A stretch of 64,000 nt of DNA from Marinobacterium_D sp050908845 (GCF_050908845.1 NZ_CP194171.1:2232001-2296000); one strand, 5' to 3'. Counted from the first letter of the stretch, positions 26,439 to 35,484 are shown. Notes: generated by a model from the letters alone, not told the origin. A program made the numbers and translations.

Positions 26439-27518
26439 ATGAGCAAGAATGTACTGCTGTTGCCGGGCGACGGAATCGGCCCGGAGATTGTTACTGAAGC
26501 ACGCAAGGTGCTGGAAAGCGTCAACGCCAAGTTCAGCCTGGGTCTGGAACTGAGCGAGGCGCACCTCGGCGGCGCGGCGATCGATGCGACCGGCAAGCCG
26601 CTGCCGGACGAGACGCTGGCCGCCTGTAAAGCTGCCGATGCGATCCTGCTGGGCGCCGTCGGTGGCCCGAAATGGGACACCAACCCCGACTTCGCCATTC
26701 GTCCGGAGAAAGGTCTGCTCGGTATCCGTTCCGAGCTGGAGCTGTTCGGCAACCTGCGCCCGGCCATTCTTTACCCGCAACTGGCGCATGCCTCCACGCT
26801 GAAAGAAGAGGTGGTATCTGGCCTGGATATCCTCATCGTGCGTGAACTGACCGGTGGTATCTACTTCGGTAAACCGCGTGGCGTGCGTGAAAAAGAGGGT
26901 GGCATCCGCGAGGGTTACAACACCTACGTTTACGACGAGAACGAAATCCGTCGTATCGGCCGGGTCGCCTTTGAAGCGGCTCGTGCCCGTAACAAGAAAC
27001 TCTGCTCTGTAGACAAGGCCAACGTACTGGAAGTGACCGTACTCTGGCGCGAGATCATGGAAGAGCTGAAAGCGGAATACCCGGATGTAGAGCTGAGCCA
27101 CATGTACGTGGATAACGCGGCTATGCAGCTGGTGCGCGCGCCGAAGCAGTTCGACGTTATCGTTACCGGTAACATGTTTGGCGATATTCTCTCCGATGCA
27201 GCGGCCATGCTGACCGGTTCCATCGGTATGCTGCCGTCCGCATCACTGGATAAAAATGGCAAGGGTATGTACGAGCCGTGCCACGGTTCCGCGCCGGATA
27301 TTGCCGGTCAGGGCAAGGCCAACCCGTTGGCAACCATTCTCTCAGCCGCTATGATGTTACGTTACTCGCTGGATCAGGGCGAAGCGGCCGATGCCATTGA
27401 GCAGGCTGTCAGCAAGGTGCTGGATCAGGGGCTACGTACTCCTGATATTCTGTCCGAAGGTATGCGTGAGGTCAGCACATCCGAAATGGGTGATGCGGTA
27501 GTCGCTGCCCTGGCTTAA
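26439..27518 (+). CDS. leuB: 3-isopropylmalate dehydrogenase
   Basis: NAD-dependent oxidative decarboxylase of 359 aa that converts 3-isopropylmalate to 2-ketoisocaproate. LLPGDGIGPEIV at the N-terminus, the RELTGGIYFGKPRG substrate loop, and TGNMFGDILSDAAAML near the metal site are characteristic. It ends the leuCDB operon; an imperfect hairpin and asd follow. Confidence 0.98.
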   Translation: MSKNVLLLPGDGIGPEIVTEARKVLESVNAKFSLGLELSEAHLGGAAIDATGKPLPDETLAACKAADAILLGAVGGPKWDTNPDFAIRPEKGLLGIRSELELFGNLRPAILYPQLAHASTLKEEVVSGLDILIVRELTGGIYFGKPRGVREKEGGIREGYNTYVYDENEIRRIGRVAFEAARARNKKLCSVDKANVLEVTVLWREIMEELKAEYPDVELSHMYVDNAAMQLVRAPKQFDVIVTGNMFGDILSDAAAMLTGSIGMLPSASLDKNGKGMYEPCHGSAPDIAGQGKANPLATILSAAMMLRYSLDQGEAADAIEQAVSKVLDQGLRTPDILSEGMREVSTSEMGDAVVAALA

Positions 27519-27558
27519 AGCCGGGCGGCTGATCTCCTTCACGCCGCCTCAGGCCGGT

Positions 27559-27597
27559 ACGGGGCAGGCCCGACCTTAACAGGTTGGTCTGTCCCGT
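27559..27597 (+). other. Long imperfect hairpin between leuB and asd
   Basis: An arm beginning ACGGGGCAGG (27559) pairs with an arm ending GTCCCGT (27597), about 16 pairs including two G-U pairs and a one-base bulge, around a TAAC loop (27577-27580). No U-tract follows, so it is not a clean intrinsic terminator. It could limit readthrough or stabilise the leu mRNA 3' end. Confidence 0.5.
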
Positions 27598-27680
27598 TCC
27601 TGTATCTGGCCTTCGGTCGCGGGTGGCTGTTGTGAAACAGCAAGGTTATTAAAAGAAACTCAATACTATTGGGGGCACGA

Positions 27681-28796
27681 ATGAAACGTGTAGGTTTTGT
27701 AGGCTGGCGTGGCATGGTCGGCTCGGTCCTGATGCAGCGTATGCTGGAAGAGAAGGACTTCGATCACATTGCCGAGCCGGTGTTTTTTACCACCTCTCAG
27801 GTCGGCGCGGCCGGTCCGAATATCGGCAAGGATATTCCGGCACTGAAAGACGCGCGCGACATTGATGAGCTCAAGCAGATGGACGCGATCGTTTCCTGCC
27901 AGGGTGGTGACTACACAACCGAGGTGTTCGCCAAGCTGCGCGAGTCGGGCTGGGACGGCTACTGGATCGATGCGGCGTCCACGCTGCGCATGGCCGATGA
28001 CAGCCTGATCGTACTGGATCCGGTCAACCTGGATGTGATCAAGGATGGCTTGAGCAAGGGTATTAAAAACTACGTCGGTGGTAACTGCACCGTCTCCCTG
28101 ATGCTGATGGGTCTGGGTGGTCTGTTCAAGCAGGATCTGGTCGAGTGGGTCAGCTCCATGACCTACCAGGCGGCGTCTGGCGCTGGTGCGCAGAACATGC
28201 GTGAGCTGATCAAGCAGATGGGGCAGATCCACGCCGGTTCCGAAGCGATGCTGGCCAACCCGTCATCGGCGATTCTCGATATCGATCGTCAGGTGTCTGA
28301 AACCATGCGCTCTGCCGAGTTCGCCACCGACAACTTCGGTGTGCCGCTGGCCGGTTCCCTGATCCCCTGGATCGACAAAGCGGTCGAGATGGGTCAGAGC
28401 AAGGAAGAGTGGAAGGGTTTTGTTGAGACTAACAAAATCCTGGGCCTCTCCGACAACCCCGTTCCGATCGATGGTACCTGCGTACGTATCGGTGCCATGC
28501 GCTGTCACAGCCAGGCGTTCACCGTCAAGCTGAAGCGCGATGTGCCGATGGATGAGATCGAAGCGATGATCGCTGAGGCCAACGACTGGGCCAGCGTGGT
28601 TCCGAACGAGCGTGACGCGACCATGACTGATCTGTCACCGGCGAAGATCACCGGTACCCTGAACGTTCCGGTGGGCCGCCTGCGCAAGATGCGCATGGGG
28701 CCTGATTTCCTGAACGCATTCAGTGTGGGTGACCAGCTGCTGTGGGGCGCGGCCGAACCGCTGCGTCGTATGCTGCGTATCCTGATCGAAGGCTGA
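27681..28796 (+). CDS. asd: Aspartate-semialdehyde dehydrogenase
   Basis: NADPH enzyme of 371 aa that reduces aspartyl phosphate to aspartate semialdehyde for lysine, threonine, methionine and cell wall diaminopimelate. The N-terminus is VGFVGWRGMVGSVLMQRM and the nucleophile is Cys136 in GGNCTVSLML (E. coli Cys135). It is the Gram-negative class. ATG 27681 is used; the frame extends four codons upstream with no benefit. A strong terminator follows, separating it from the Asd paralogue. Confidence 0.97.
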   Translation: MKRVGFVGWRGMVGSVLMQRMLEEKDFDHIAEPVFFTTSQVGAAGPNIGKDIPALKDARDIDELKQMDAIVSCQGGDYTTEVFAKLRESGWDGYWIDAASTLRMADDSLIVLDPVNLDVIKDGLSKGIKNYVGGNCTVSLMLMGLGGLFKQDLVEWVSSMTYQAASGAGAQNMRELIKQMGQIHAGSEAMLANPSSAILDIDRQVSETMRSAEFATDNFGVPLAGSLIPWIDKAVEMGQSKEEWKGFVETNKILGLSDNPVPIDGTCVRIGAMRCHSQAFTVKLKRDVPMDEIEAMIAEANDWASVVPNERDATMTDLSPAKITGTLNVPVGRLRKMRMGPDFLNAFSVGDQLLWGAAEPLRRMLRILIEG

Positions 28797-28821
28797 TCAC
28801 GCCTCGATTGCGCTAAAATCA

Positions 28822-28860
28822 CAGCCCGGCCTGTTTTTGACTGGCCGGGCTGTTTTCGTT
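28822..28860 (+). terminator. Intrinsic terminator after asd
   Basis: Perfect 10-bp GC-rich stem, CAGCCCGGCC (28822-28831) with GGCCGGGCTG (28843-28852), an 11-base loop, then TTTTCGTTT. It has the form of a rho-independent terminator. Confidence 0.92.
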
Positions 28861-28879
28861 TCTAAAGCTTGCGGATTAT

Positions 28880-29881
28880 ATGACTGTGAATGTAGCGATT
28901 ATCGGTGTCAGTACCCTGACCGGCGAAAACCTGCTGGAGATTCTCGATGGCCGGGAGTTTCAGATCGACAGCCTGAAGCTGTTCGATCAGCCGGACGAGG
29001 CGGGGCGTGCGCTGATGTACAAAGGCCGCTCCGTGCGCGTTAAGGTGTTTGAGCCGGAGGTTCTGGAAGATGACCTGGATATCATCTTTCTTTGCGATCC
29101 TGCACTTGACGAAACTCAGCTCAAACAGGCGGCGGATTGTCCGGCGCTGGTGATCGACCTGTACCCGGCTCGACAGGCTGCGGTTCCCGTTTTCGTTCCC
29201 GAAATCAACGGGGCCGGTCTTGCTGATATTGCGCCTGGTGCTGTGGTTGGCAGCCCGACTCCGGCAGCGGTCGTTGCTGCCCTAGCGCTGGCGCCGCTGC
29301 AGTCGGAATATCAGCTGCTGAAGCTGAACGCATTCGTGATGCAATCCGCGGCGGAGCTCGGTCGCGCTGGCGTGGAAGCCCTGGCCGCGGAAACGGCACG
29401 TCTTCTGAATGGACTCGAAGCGGAAGCAAAGTTTTTCCCGGTGCAGTATGCGTTCAATGTGCTGCCGCAGAGCGGAGAGCTGGGTGAGGATGGGCTGTCA
29501 CAGCCGGAGCGCCGCTTTGTTTCCGAGTTGAAAGAGTTGTTCAACGATGAAGACCTGGAAGTGGTTGTTCATGTCGCTCAGGTGCCATCTTTCTACGGCG
29601 TGAATCTGATGATGCAGGCGGAAACTGCACGCCCTGTTGATTTGGAGCAGGGGTGTCGATTGCTGTCTAAAGCAGACAGTGTGATACTCGGCTCAGATCG
29701 GAAGCCGGTTACAGCCGTGGGCAGTGCTGTGGGCAGCGACCAGGTGCATGTCAGTCGTTTGCGTCTTGAAGCGGACAGTGACAGCTGCTTCGGGTTGTGT
29801 GCGGTTACTGATAATCTGCGTAAAGGCAGTGCGCTAAATGCGGTTCAGATCGCTGAACACTGGCACAAACTGCATGGCTGA
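28880..29881 (+). CDS. Asd-like protein without catalytic cysteine (USG-1 type)
   Basis: Protein of 333 aa with the fold of aspartate-semialdehyde dehydrogenase: Rossmann start VNVAIIGVSTLTGENLLEIL and the dimerisation region QYAFNVLPQSGELGEDGLS. Where real Asd enzymes have the N-C-[TS] nucleophile loop, this one reads GSPTP (residues 124-128), so the cysteine is missing and dehydrogenase activity is unlikely. Such USG-1 proteins occur next to asd or truA in Pseudomonas and E. coli; their role is unknown. The ribosome site before ATG 28880 is weak. Confidence 0.88.
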   Translation: MTVNVAIIGVSTLTGENLLEILDGREFQIDSLKLFDQPDEAGRALMYKGRSVRVKVFEPEVLEDDLDIIFLCDPALDETQLKQAADCPALVIDLYPARQAAVPVFVPEINGAGLADIAPGAVVGSPTPAAVVAALALAPLQSEYQLLKLNAFVMQSAAELGRAGVEALAAETARLLNGLEAEAKFFPVQYAFNVLPQSGELGEDGLSQPERRFVSELKELFNDEDLEVVVHVAQVPSFYGVNLMMQAETARPVDLEQGCRLLSKADSVILGSDRKPVTAVGSAVGSDQVHVSRLRLEADSDSCFGLCAVTDNLRKGSALNAVQIAEHWHKLHG

Positions 29882-29891
29882 TGAGTTTCTC

Positions 29892-29921
29892 GGGAAGCTG
29901 AGGGTCACGCTTTAGCTTCCC
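29892..29921 (+). terminator. Possible terminator hairpin after the Asd paralogue
   Basis: GGGAAGCT (29892-29899) pairs perfectly with AGCTTCCC (29914-29921) over a 14-base loop. No U-tract follows, so any termination would be weak or factor-dependent. Confidence 0.4.
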
Positions 29922-29980
29922 CGGGCAGCTGGTTCTGCAGAGGGAACTGATCACGGGCAAACGTCTGTTTAAAAGGCGCC

Positions 29981-30009
29981 TTGACCGATAGAGACTTAAT
30001 CAATAATAC
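29981..30009 (+). promoter_or_regulatory. Candidate fimV promoter
   Basis: TTGACC at 29981-29986 is a good -35 hexamer. The -10 could be AATAAT (30002-30007, 15-base spacer) or TAATAC (30004-30009, 17-base spacer). It lies about 85 bases upstream of the fimV start in a 211-base gap that otherwise holds only the hairpin above. Confidence 0.5.
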
Positions 30010-30092
30010 TTGGTTCTGACGCTGGAAACGCAACTCTCTGATTTTGGCGGCATATTTGTCGGAGAGGCCGCACCTGATAAAGGAAGTAATCG

Positions 30093-32984
30093 ATGCTGCG
30101 CAAACTCGCTTTAAGCCTCGCGGTTGCCGGGGCTCTCAGCGCAACTCAGGCGAACGCTCTGGGACTTGGAACAATCCAGGTAAATTCGGCGCTGAATGAA
30201 CCCCTTAATGCTGAAATCAAGTTGCTGCAGGTACGGGACCTGTCGCCGCTTCAGATCCAGCCGCGGATGGCTGATATCGACGAATTCTCGTTGGCCGGCA
30301 TCAGTAAGTCGCGCTTTCTGAGCGACGTTAAGTTTGACGTCCAGGTGCTCCCCAATGGTACGGGTGTCATCAGGTTGAACTCGTCGACGCCGATCAAGGA
30401 GCCGTTCCTTAACTTCCTTGTCGAGGTGAACTGGCCAAGTGGGCGCTTGGTTCGAGAGTACACCCTGCTGCTAGATCCGCCGCTTTTCGATCCTACCCCT
30501 GCGCCGGGCTCTCAGACCCTAACTCCAGCCCAGTCTTCGGCGCCTATCACGACTCAAAGTTCCCAGCCTGTATCGAGAGTTTCGTCCTCGTCCTCTGCGG
30601 CGACGGGTTCAGCATCGACTGCAGGGACCGGCACTAGCTCTAATATCCAGACGCGTGTGAACCCCAATACGGAGGTTTACGTGGATGTGCGCGATACGCT
30701 TTGGGAGTTGGCACTGGAACACCGTCCCAACAGGTCCGTTACGCCCGAGCAGATGATGCTGGCGTTGCAGCGTAAGAACCCGCAGTCATTCCCGAGCAAC
30801 AATATTAACTTCCTCAAGGCCGGTACAGTGATGCGCCTGCCTAGCCTGGATGAGATCAAGGCGCTCTCGGCGGCAGAAGCGCGCCAGGAAGCAAGCCGGC
30901 AAACTCAGGTTTGGCGGGAAGGACGTGCGAGTGCCCGCAATACAGCCGCAGAACCGGTTGATAAGACCACTGAAAAAGCGACAGAAAGCAGCGAGAAGTC
31001 CGTCGAAACAGCGGCTGCCGGTGCTGATGAGCAGGAAGCCGGTAGTCAACTCAAGGTGGTAACCCCGGAGGCGGCTGGAGAAGGTGGCGAGGCTGCCAGT
31101 GTCGCGACAGCTTCCCAGGTTTCCCAGAGCGATGCCGAACAGTCGCAGGCTGGTGGCGACGAAGGTGTTGCTGGTGGCGAGACGGCTGAAGGTGCAGACA
31201 CGCCTGCTGCCCAGGCGCTAGCCGAGCGCAATGAAGAGCTGGAAAACCGCCTGCTGCTGACCCAGGAGTCGGTCGCCAGGGTAGAATTGGAGAACGCGGA
31301 GCTTAACGACAAAATCGATTCCGTCGCCTCTCAGCTCGATAAAATGCAAAAACTGATCGAGCTTAAAGACCGTGAGCTGGCCCTGATGCAGCAGCAGATG
31401 GATCAGAGGGCCGCCGAGGATGACGAAGCGGCCGGTATCGTCGATCAGATGCTTAACAACCCTGCTTACCTTGCCGGAGCGGGTGGCGCTGCCTTGCTCG
31501 CCTTCCTGCTCGGGCTGATGCTGGCCCGCCGTGGCAAGGGAAGTAACGACGACAAGGCGGAAGCTTCGAAGCCTGAACAGACTGGCACCGGCTTTGCGGA
31601 TAAAAACGCAGAATCGGATGCGATTCCCGATATGGCAATCGCTGCTGCTGCCGGTGCTGCCGGTGCTGCCGGTGCTGCTGTTGTCGCCAGCGCTGCCGAG
31701 GAAGAGAAAGAGACTGCTGCTGAAGAAGAGCCGGTTGCTGAGGGCCAGGCTGAGATTTCAGATCTCGCCGACGACGATCTGAGTGACCTGGATCTTGATA
31801 TGGATCTTGATCTCGATGAGACCGCATCAACTGAAACCGCGGAACAACCAGCGACCATCAACGATGACGAGTTCGATCTCGGTGTTGATGATCTGACTGA
31901 AGAGCCCGCACCTGAAACTGAGGACGAGATCGATTCCAGTCTCGACGACCTGCTCTCTGAAGACAGTGCGGATGATGACGAGCTGCCGGGGCCGCTGGAT
32001 GGCTTTGATGCCGATGATGCTCTGGCTGATTTTGATACGCTTGAAGAGCCGGAAGCTGAGGTAGAAGCCGAAAACGAGTCGTCTGAAACCGGTTCCGACG
32101 AACTGGATTTTGCGGTCGCGGGGTTTGGCGCAGATGAAGGCGAGGCTGAGGACGATGTGCTTGATCTCCCCGATGATCTCGAGTTCGATGTAAACCAGCC
32201 GCTGGATTCTACTGACGAAAGCGCTTCAGAAGCTGATGATGGGCTCGCCGGCCTTGATTTTGCGGTCGAACCCGGTGCCGACGAAGGCGCTGATAGCGGT
32301 GCTGGCGGCGATGACGATTTCCTGCTCGAAGGCTTCTTTGATGAGGACGTGCCGGAAAAAGGCGATACGCTGAGCGAAGTCAGTGACGAGGATGTTGAGC
32401 CGTTAACCGACGCCCCTCTTGATGTTGAAACGCTCGACGATAGACTGACCCTTGGCACTGTAGAGCCGCTGGAAGAGCCGGATGACTCCGCTTTGGATGA
32501 CGGTCTGGACGAAATGCTGCTCAACTCATACGGAGACGAAGAGGAAGGTGATTCCGAACCGTCTGTCGATGAGGATGATCTGGACGCTCTGCTTGCCGAC
32601 TTCGAACCCGAAGAGGAGGAGGTGCCTCAGCGCGAACAGAAGCCGGGCGAGAAGGTCGAGGAAGAACTGACCGCCAACATCGCTCATGATCTGGAAGCAG
32701 ATCTGGACTCCGAACTTGATGCGCTGCTTGACTCCACCGATGACGACATCGCACTGGAAGAGGAGAATGCGACCGAGTCTTCGGACCAGGCGGATGATCC
32801 GCTTGACTCTCTGAATCTGCTTGAGGGTGCGGATGAAAATGAAACCAAGCTGGATCTGGCACGTGCCTATATCGAGATGGAAGATCGGGAGGGTGCCAAA
32901 GACATTCTCAACGAGATCCTCGGTGAAGGTAACCATTACCAGCGACGAGAGGCGCAACGCCTGTTGGATTCCCTGAACGGATAA
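30093..32984 (+). CDS. fimV: FimV-type pilus assembly and polar hub protein
   Basis: Inner-membrane protein of 963 aa. Signal peptide 1-22 (LALSLAVAGALSATQANA), conserved FimV N-terminal domain to about 130, Ser/Thr linker, LysM-like peptidoglycan-binding region about 190-255, coiled coil about 385-435, one membrane helix about 457-478, a very acidic cytoplasmic stretch (about 540-900, many Asp-Asp-Leu-Asp repeats), and the conserved FimV C-terminal TPR-like domain (914-963, KLDLARAYIEMEDREGA). In Pseudomonas FimV supports type IV pilus assembly, polar organisation and cAMP signalling. It is followed directly by truA, as in Pseudomonas. Confidence 0.95.
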   Translation: MLRKLALSLAVAGALSATQANALGLGTIQVNSALNEPLNAEIKLLQVRDLSPLQIQPRMADIDEFSLAGISKSRFLSDVKFDVQVLPNGTGVIRLNSSTPIKEPFLNFLVEVNWPSGRLVREYTLLLDPPLFDPTPAPGSQTLTPAQSSAPITTQSSQPVSRVSSSSSAATGSASTAGTGTSSNIQTRVNPNTEVYVDVRDTLWELALEHRPNRSVTPEQMMLALQRKNPQSFPSNNINFLKAGTVMRLPSLDEIKALSAAEARQEASRQTQVWREGRASARNTAAEPVDKTTEKATESSEKSVETAAAGADEQEAGSQLKVVTPEAAGEGGEAASVATASQVSQSDAEQSQAGGDEGVAGGETAEGADTPAAQALAERNEELENRLLLTQESVARVELENAELNDKIDSVASQLDKMQKLIELKDRELALMQQQMDQRAAEDDEAAGIVDQMLNNPAYLAGAGGAALLAFLLGLMLARRGKGSNDDKAEASKPEQTGTGFADKNAESDAIPDMAIAAAAGAAGAAGAAVVASAAEEEKETAAEEEPVAEGQAEISDLADDDLSDLDLDMDLDLDETASTETAEQPATINDDEFDLGVDDLTEEPAPETEDEIDSSLDDLLSEDSADDDELPGPLDGFDADDALADFDTLEEPEAEVEAENESSETGSDELDFAVAGFGADEGEAEDDVLDLPDDLEFDVNQPLDSTDESASEADDGLAGLDFAVEPGADEGADSGAGGDDDFLLEGFFDEDVPEKGDTLSEVSDEDVEPLTDAPLDVETLDDRLTLGTVEPLEEPDDSALDDGLDEMLLNSYGDEEEGDSEPSVDEDDLDALLADFEPEEEEVPQREQKPGEKVEEELTANIAHDLEADLDSELDALLDSTDDDIALEEENATESSDQADDPLDSLNLLEGADENETKLDLARAYIEMEDREGAKDILNEILGEGNHYQRREAQRLLDSLNG

Positions 32985-33818
32985 ATGAACAAAGTAGATC
33001 AGGACCAGAGGGCGACTGAAGTCGCCCTTTTTCGTTATGCGGCTGCGGTAGAGTATGCAGGCGCCAAATATAATGGCTGGCAGGCTCAGAGCGGCGACAA
33101 TGTGCGTTGCGTGCAACTGGAGGTTGAAAAAGCGCTCTCGCGGGTTGCCAATCATCCGCTGAGTGTTGTCTGTGCCGGGCGTACCGATGCCGGCGTCAGT
33201 GCGTCGCACCAGGTGATCCATTTCGACTCGCCCGTACAGCGGCCGGAAAGGGGATGGGTCATGGGCAGTAATACCTATCTGCCTGATGACGTGGCGATTC
33301 GCTGGGTCAAGCCGGTCAGTGATCAGTTTCATGCGCGTTTTTCCGCACAGGAAAGACGCTACCGCTATCTGATTTACAGTGCATCGGTAAAGCCGGCGCT
33401 GCTGGCACGTGGTGTTACCTGGACACATAAACGGCTGAATATTGCACCTATGATCGCGGCTGCGGCAGATCTGGTGGGTGAGCACGATTTTACCTCCTAT
33501 CGGGCGGTGGCCTGCCAGGCCCACAGCCCGGTGCGCGAGGTGAAAGAGTTGAACGTGTACAACTCGGGTAACCTCATAGTGATCGATATCCGGGCCAACG
33601 CCTTTTTGCACCATATGGTCAGGAATATCGCCGGCGTATTGATGAAGATCGGTGCGGGAGAGGCTGAACCGGCCTGGGCAAAAGAGGTGCTGGAGGCGCG
33701 CGACAGACGCCAGGGTGGGGTAACTGCACCTCCCTGGGGACTTTATTTTGTCGATGTGGGCTATCCGGAGGTGTTCGATCTCCCCAGCGCTGAGTCGGGT
33801 CCTTTCTTTTTAAGTTGA
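32985..33818 (+). CDS. truA: tRNA pseudouridine(38-40) synthase
   Basis: Pseudouridine synthase of 277 aa acting on tRNA positions 38-40. The catalytic aspartate is Asp68 in AGRTDAGVSA, and EYAGAKYNGWQ and HMVRNIAGVLMKIG are family motifs. ATG 32985 directly follows the fimV stop (TAA-ATG), so translation is probably coupled. No later in-frame start keeps the conserved EYAGAKYNGW segment, so the start stands even though a terminator-like hairpin lies at codons 9-16. Confidence 0.95.
   Translation: MNKVDQDQRATEVALFRYAAAVEYAGAKYNGWQAQSGDNVRCVQLEVEKALSRVANHPLSVVCAGRTDAGVSASHQVIHFDSPVQRPERGWVMGSNTYLPDDVAIRWVKPVSDQFHARFSAQERRYRYLIYSASVKPALLARGVTWTHKRLNIAPMIAAAADLVGEHDFTSYRAVACQAHSPVREVKELNVYNSGNLIVIDIRANAFLHHMVRNIAGVLMKIGAGEAEPAWAKEVLEARDRRQGGVTAPPWGLYFVDVGYPEVFDLPSAESGPFFLS
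33009..33032 (+). terminator. Intrinsic-terminator-like hairpin inside the truA 5' coding region
   Basis: AGGGCGAC (33009-33016) pairs perfectly with GTCGCCCT (33021-33028) around a TGAA tetraloop, followed by five Ts (33028-33032). It has the form of a rho-independent terminator, 25 bases beyond the fimV stop yet inside truA. Ribosomes translating truA would melt it, so it may act as a translation-dependent attenuator. Confidence 0.75.
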
Positions 33819-33825
33819 AACCGGC

Positions 33826-33854
33826 CTGACGCTAAGGTCGTGCTCTGTTAAAAT
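33826..33854 (+). promoter_or_regulatory. Candidate trpF promoter
   Basis: CTGACG (33826-33831), a 17-base spacer and TAAAAT (33849-33854) make a plausible sigma-70 promoter 25 bases before the trpF start, in the short truA-trpF gap. Confidence 0.55.
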
Positions 33855-33878
33855 TTTGCGCCCTGTAAGGGAGAGATC

Positions 33879-34514
33879 ATGCCAACGCGAGTTAAAATCT
33901 GCGGAATCACCCGAATTGAGGATGCGCGTGACGCTATTGATGCTGGTGCGTCGGCGCTGGGCTTTGTTTTCTATCCGCGAAGCCCGCGTGCGATCGAGGT
34001 TGATGCCGCCAGAGCAATTATCGAAAAGCTGCCGCCCTTTGTAACGACTACCGCGCTTTTCGTGGATCCTGACGTTGCCCTGGTAAAACGGGTTATCGAA
34101 ACAACCGGTATCGATCTTCTGCAGTTTCATGGCAATGAAGAGCCGGCGTTTTGCGCCTCGTTCGGACGCCCCTGGATCAAAGCGCTGAGAATGAAGCCGG
34201 GAATGGATCTGCGGGCTGAATGCGGACGCTTCAGCGCTTCTCGTGCTATTTTGCTTGATGCGTATCGGCCAGGCGTGCCGGGCGGCACCGGGGAAACCTT
34301 CGATTGGGAACTTATCCCGGCAGATATTGCTCCGAAGATCATACTCGCCGGCGGGCTGTTACCGGAGAATGTGGCCGGGGCCATCGCCGCCGTGCATCCC
34401 TACGCGGTTGATGTCAGCGGCGGTGTTGAGGCTGGTAAAGGCATAAAGGATCCGGAGCGGATCAAAGGTTTTATGGCGGCTGTTCAGTGCAGTGACGACA
34501 GCCAAGGCAGCTAA
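33879..34514 (+). CDS. trpF: Phosphoribosylanthranilate isomerase
   Basis: TIM-barrel enzyme of 211 aa catalysing the Amadori rearrangement in tryptophan synthesis. The catalytic cysteine is in VKICGITR at the N-terminus, the catalytic aspartate in LLDAYRPGVPGGTGETFDW, and the phosphate site in VDVSGGVEAGKGIKD. AGGGAGAG precedes ATG 33879. It is free-standing, not fused to trpC, and in the truA-trpF-accD order of Pseudomonas. Confidence 0.96.
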   Translation: MPTRVKICGITRIEDARDAIDAGASALGFVFYPRSPRAIEVDAARAIIEKLPPFVTTTALFVDPDVALVKRVIETTGIDLLQFHGNEEPAFCASFGRPWIKALRMKPGMDLRAECGRFSASRAILLDAYRPGVPGGTGETFDWELIPADIAPKIILAGGLLPENVAGAIAAVHPYAVDVSGGVEAGKGIKDPERIKGFMAAVQCSDDSQGS

Positions 34515-34577
34515 AGAATTTTAATGCCGCCCGGCAAGGGCGGTAGACCGATTATAGAAGACCGGGAAAAGGTAACT

Positions 34578-35438
34578 ATGAGCAACTGGCTTGAAAAAAT
34601 CGTGCCCTCACTTGGACGCAGCGAGAAGAAGCGTAGCAACATTCCCGAAGGGCTCTGGGACAAATGCCCCAAGTGTGAGGCGGTACTCTACCGTCCTGAG
34701 CTCGAAAAGAATCTGAATGTCTGCCCCAAGTGCGATCATCACATGCGCCTCAAGGCGCGCCGTCGCCTGGAACTCTTTCTCGATGAAGGAACGGGTGTAG
34801 AGATTGCCGCTGATGTTGAGCCGGTAGATCGCCTGAAATTCCGGGATTCCAAAAAGTACAAGGATCGCCTGGCCGCGGCTCAGCGTGATACCGGTGAGAA
34901 AGACGCGCTGATCGCCATGCGCGGTGAGCTTGAGGGTATCCCCGTGGCGGCGGTTGCCTTTGAATTTCGCTTTATGGGCGGCTCCATGGGCGCGGTTGTC
35001 GGCGAGCGTTTCGTTCAGGCGGCCACTCTGGCGCTTGAGGAGCGTATGCCGTTGATCTGTTTCTCCGCTTCGGGCGGTGCGCGCATGCAGGAGGCCCTGA
35101 TTTCGCTGATGCAGATGGCGAAGACCAGTGCGGCACTGGAGCGTATGCGCAAGGCCGGTGTACCGTTTATTTCTGTGCTCACCGATCCGGTCTATGGCGG
35201 TGTTTCGGCAAGTCTGGCGATGCTGGGTGATCTGAACGTTGCCGAGCCCCGCGCGCTGGTCGGTTTTGCCGGTCCTCGTGTTATCGAGCAGACTGTGCGT
35301 GAAAAACTGCCGGAAGGGTTCCAGCGCAGCGAATTCCTGCTGGAGCACGGCCAAGTCGATATGATTATCGAGCGTCGTGAGATGAGGCCGCGCCTGGCGT
35401 CCATTTTGCGCAAGCTGTTGCAGCTACCGGCCGCCTGA
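34578..35438 (+). CDS. accD: Acetyl-CoA carboxylase carboxyltransferase subunit beta
   Basis: Subunit of 286 aa that, with AccA, transfers carboxyl from biotin to acetyl-CoA to form malonyl-CoA. The N-terminal zinc ribbon uses Cys30, Cys33, Cys49 and Cys52; the crotonase-fold carboxyltransferase domain follows (CFSASGGARMQEALISLMQM). ATG 34578 gives the standard MSNWLEKI start; the frame opens 18 codons earlier without need. A strong hairpin terminator follows directly. Confidence 0.97.
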   Translation: MSNWLEKIVPSLGRSEKKRSNIPEGLWDKCPKCEAVLYRPELEKNLNVCPKCDHHMRLKARRRLELFLDEGTGVEIAADVEPVDRLKFRDSKKYKDRLAAAQRDTGEKDALIAMRGELEGIPVAAVAFEFRFMGGSMGAVVGERFVQAATLALEERMPLICFSASGGARMQEALISLMQMAKTSAALERMRKAGVPFISVLTDPVYGGVSASLAMLGDLNVAEPRALVGFAGPRVIEQTVREKLPEGFQRSEFLLEHGQVDMIIERREMRPRLASILRKLLQLPAA

Positions 35439-35445
35439 TCGAGAT

Positions 35446-35471
35446 ATGGTCACCCCAGGGTGACCATTTTT
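35446..35471 (+). terminator. Intrinsic terminator between accD and folC
   Basis: ATGGTCACC (35446-35454) pairs perfectly with GGTGACCAT (35459-35467) around CCAG, followed by a T run to 35471. It ends 13 bases before the folC start codon. Confidence 0.85.
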
Positions 35472-35484
35472 AATGGGAACAAAA

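Noticed and set aside
25677..27101. Open frame of 474 codons on the minus strand
   Set aside because: Antisense to leuC, leuD and leuB, with no recognisable motifs; a shadow of GC-biased coding sequence.
27559..27597. Hairpin before asd considered as a lysine riboswitch or T-box
   Set aside because: Only one hairpin is present, with no conserved riboswitch core or specifier loop and only about 80 bases before asd.
31466..32524. Serine-rich open frame of 352 codons on the minus strand
   Set aside because: It is the mirror image of the Asp/Glu-rich part of fimV, which gives Ser-rich antisense translation. No ribosome site or family.
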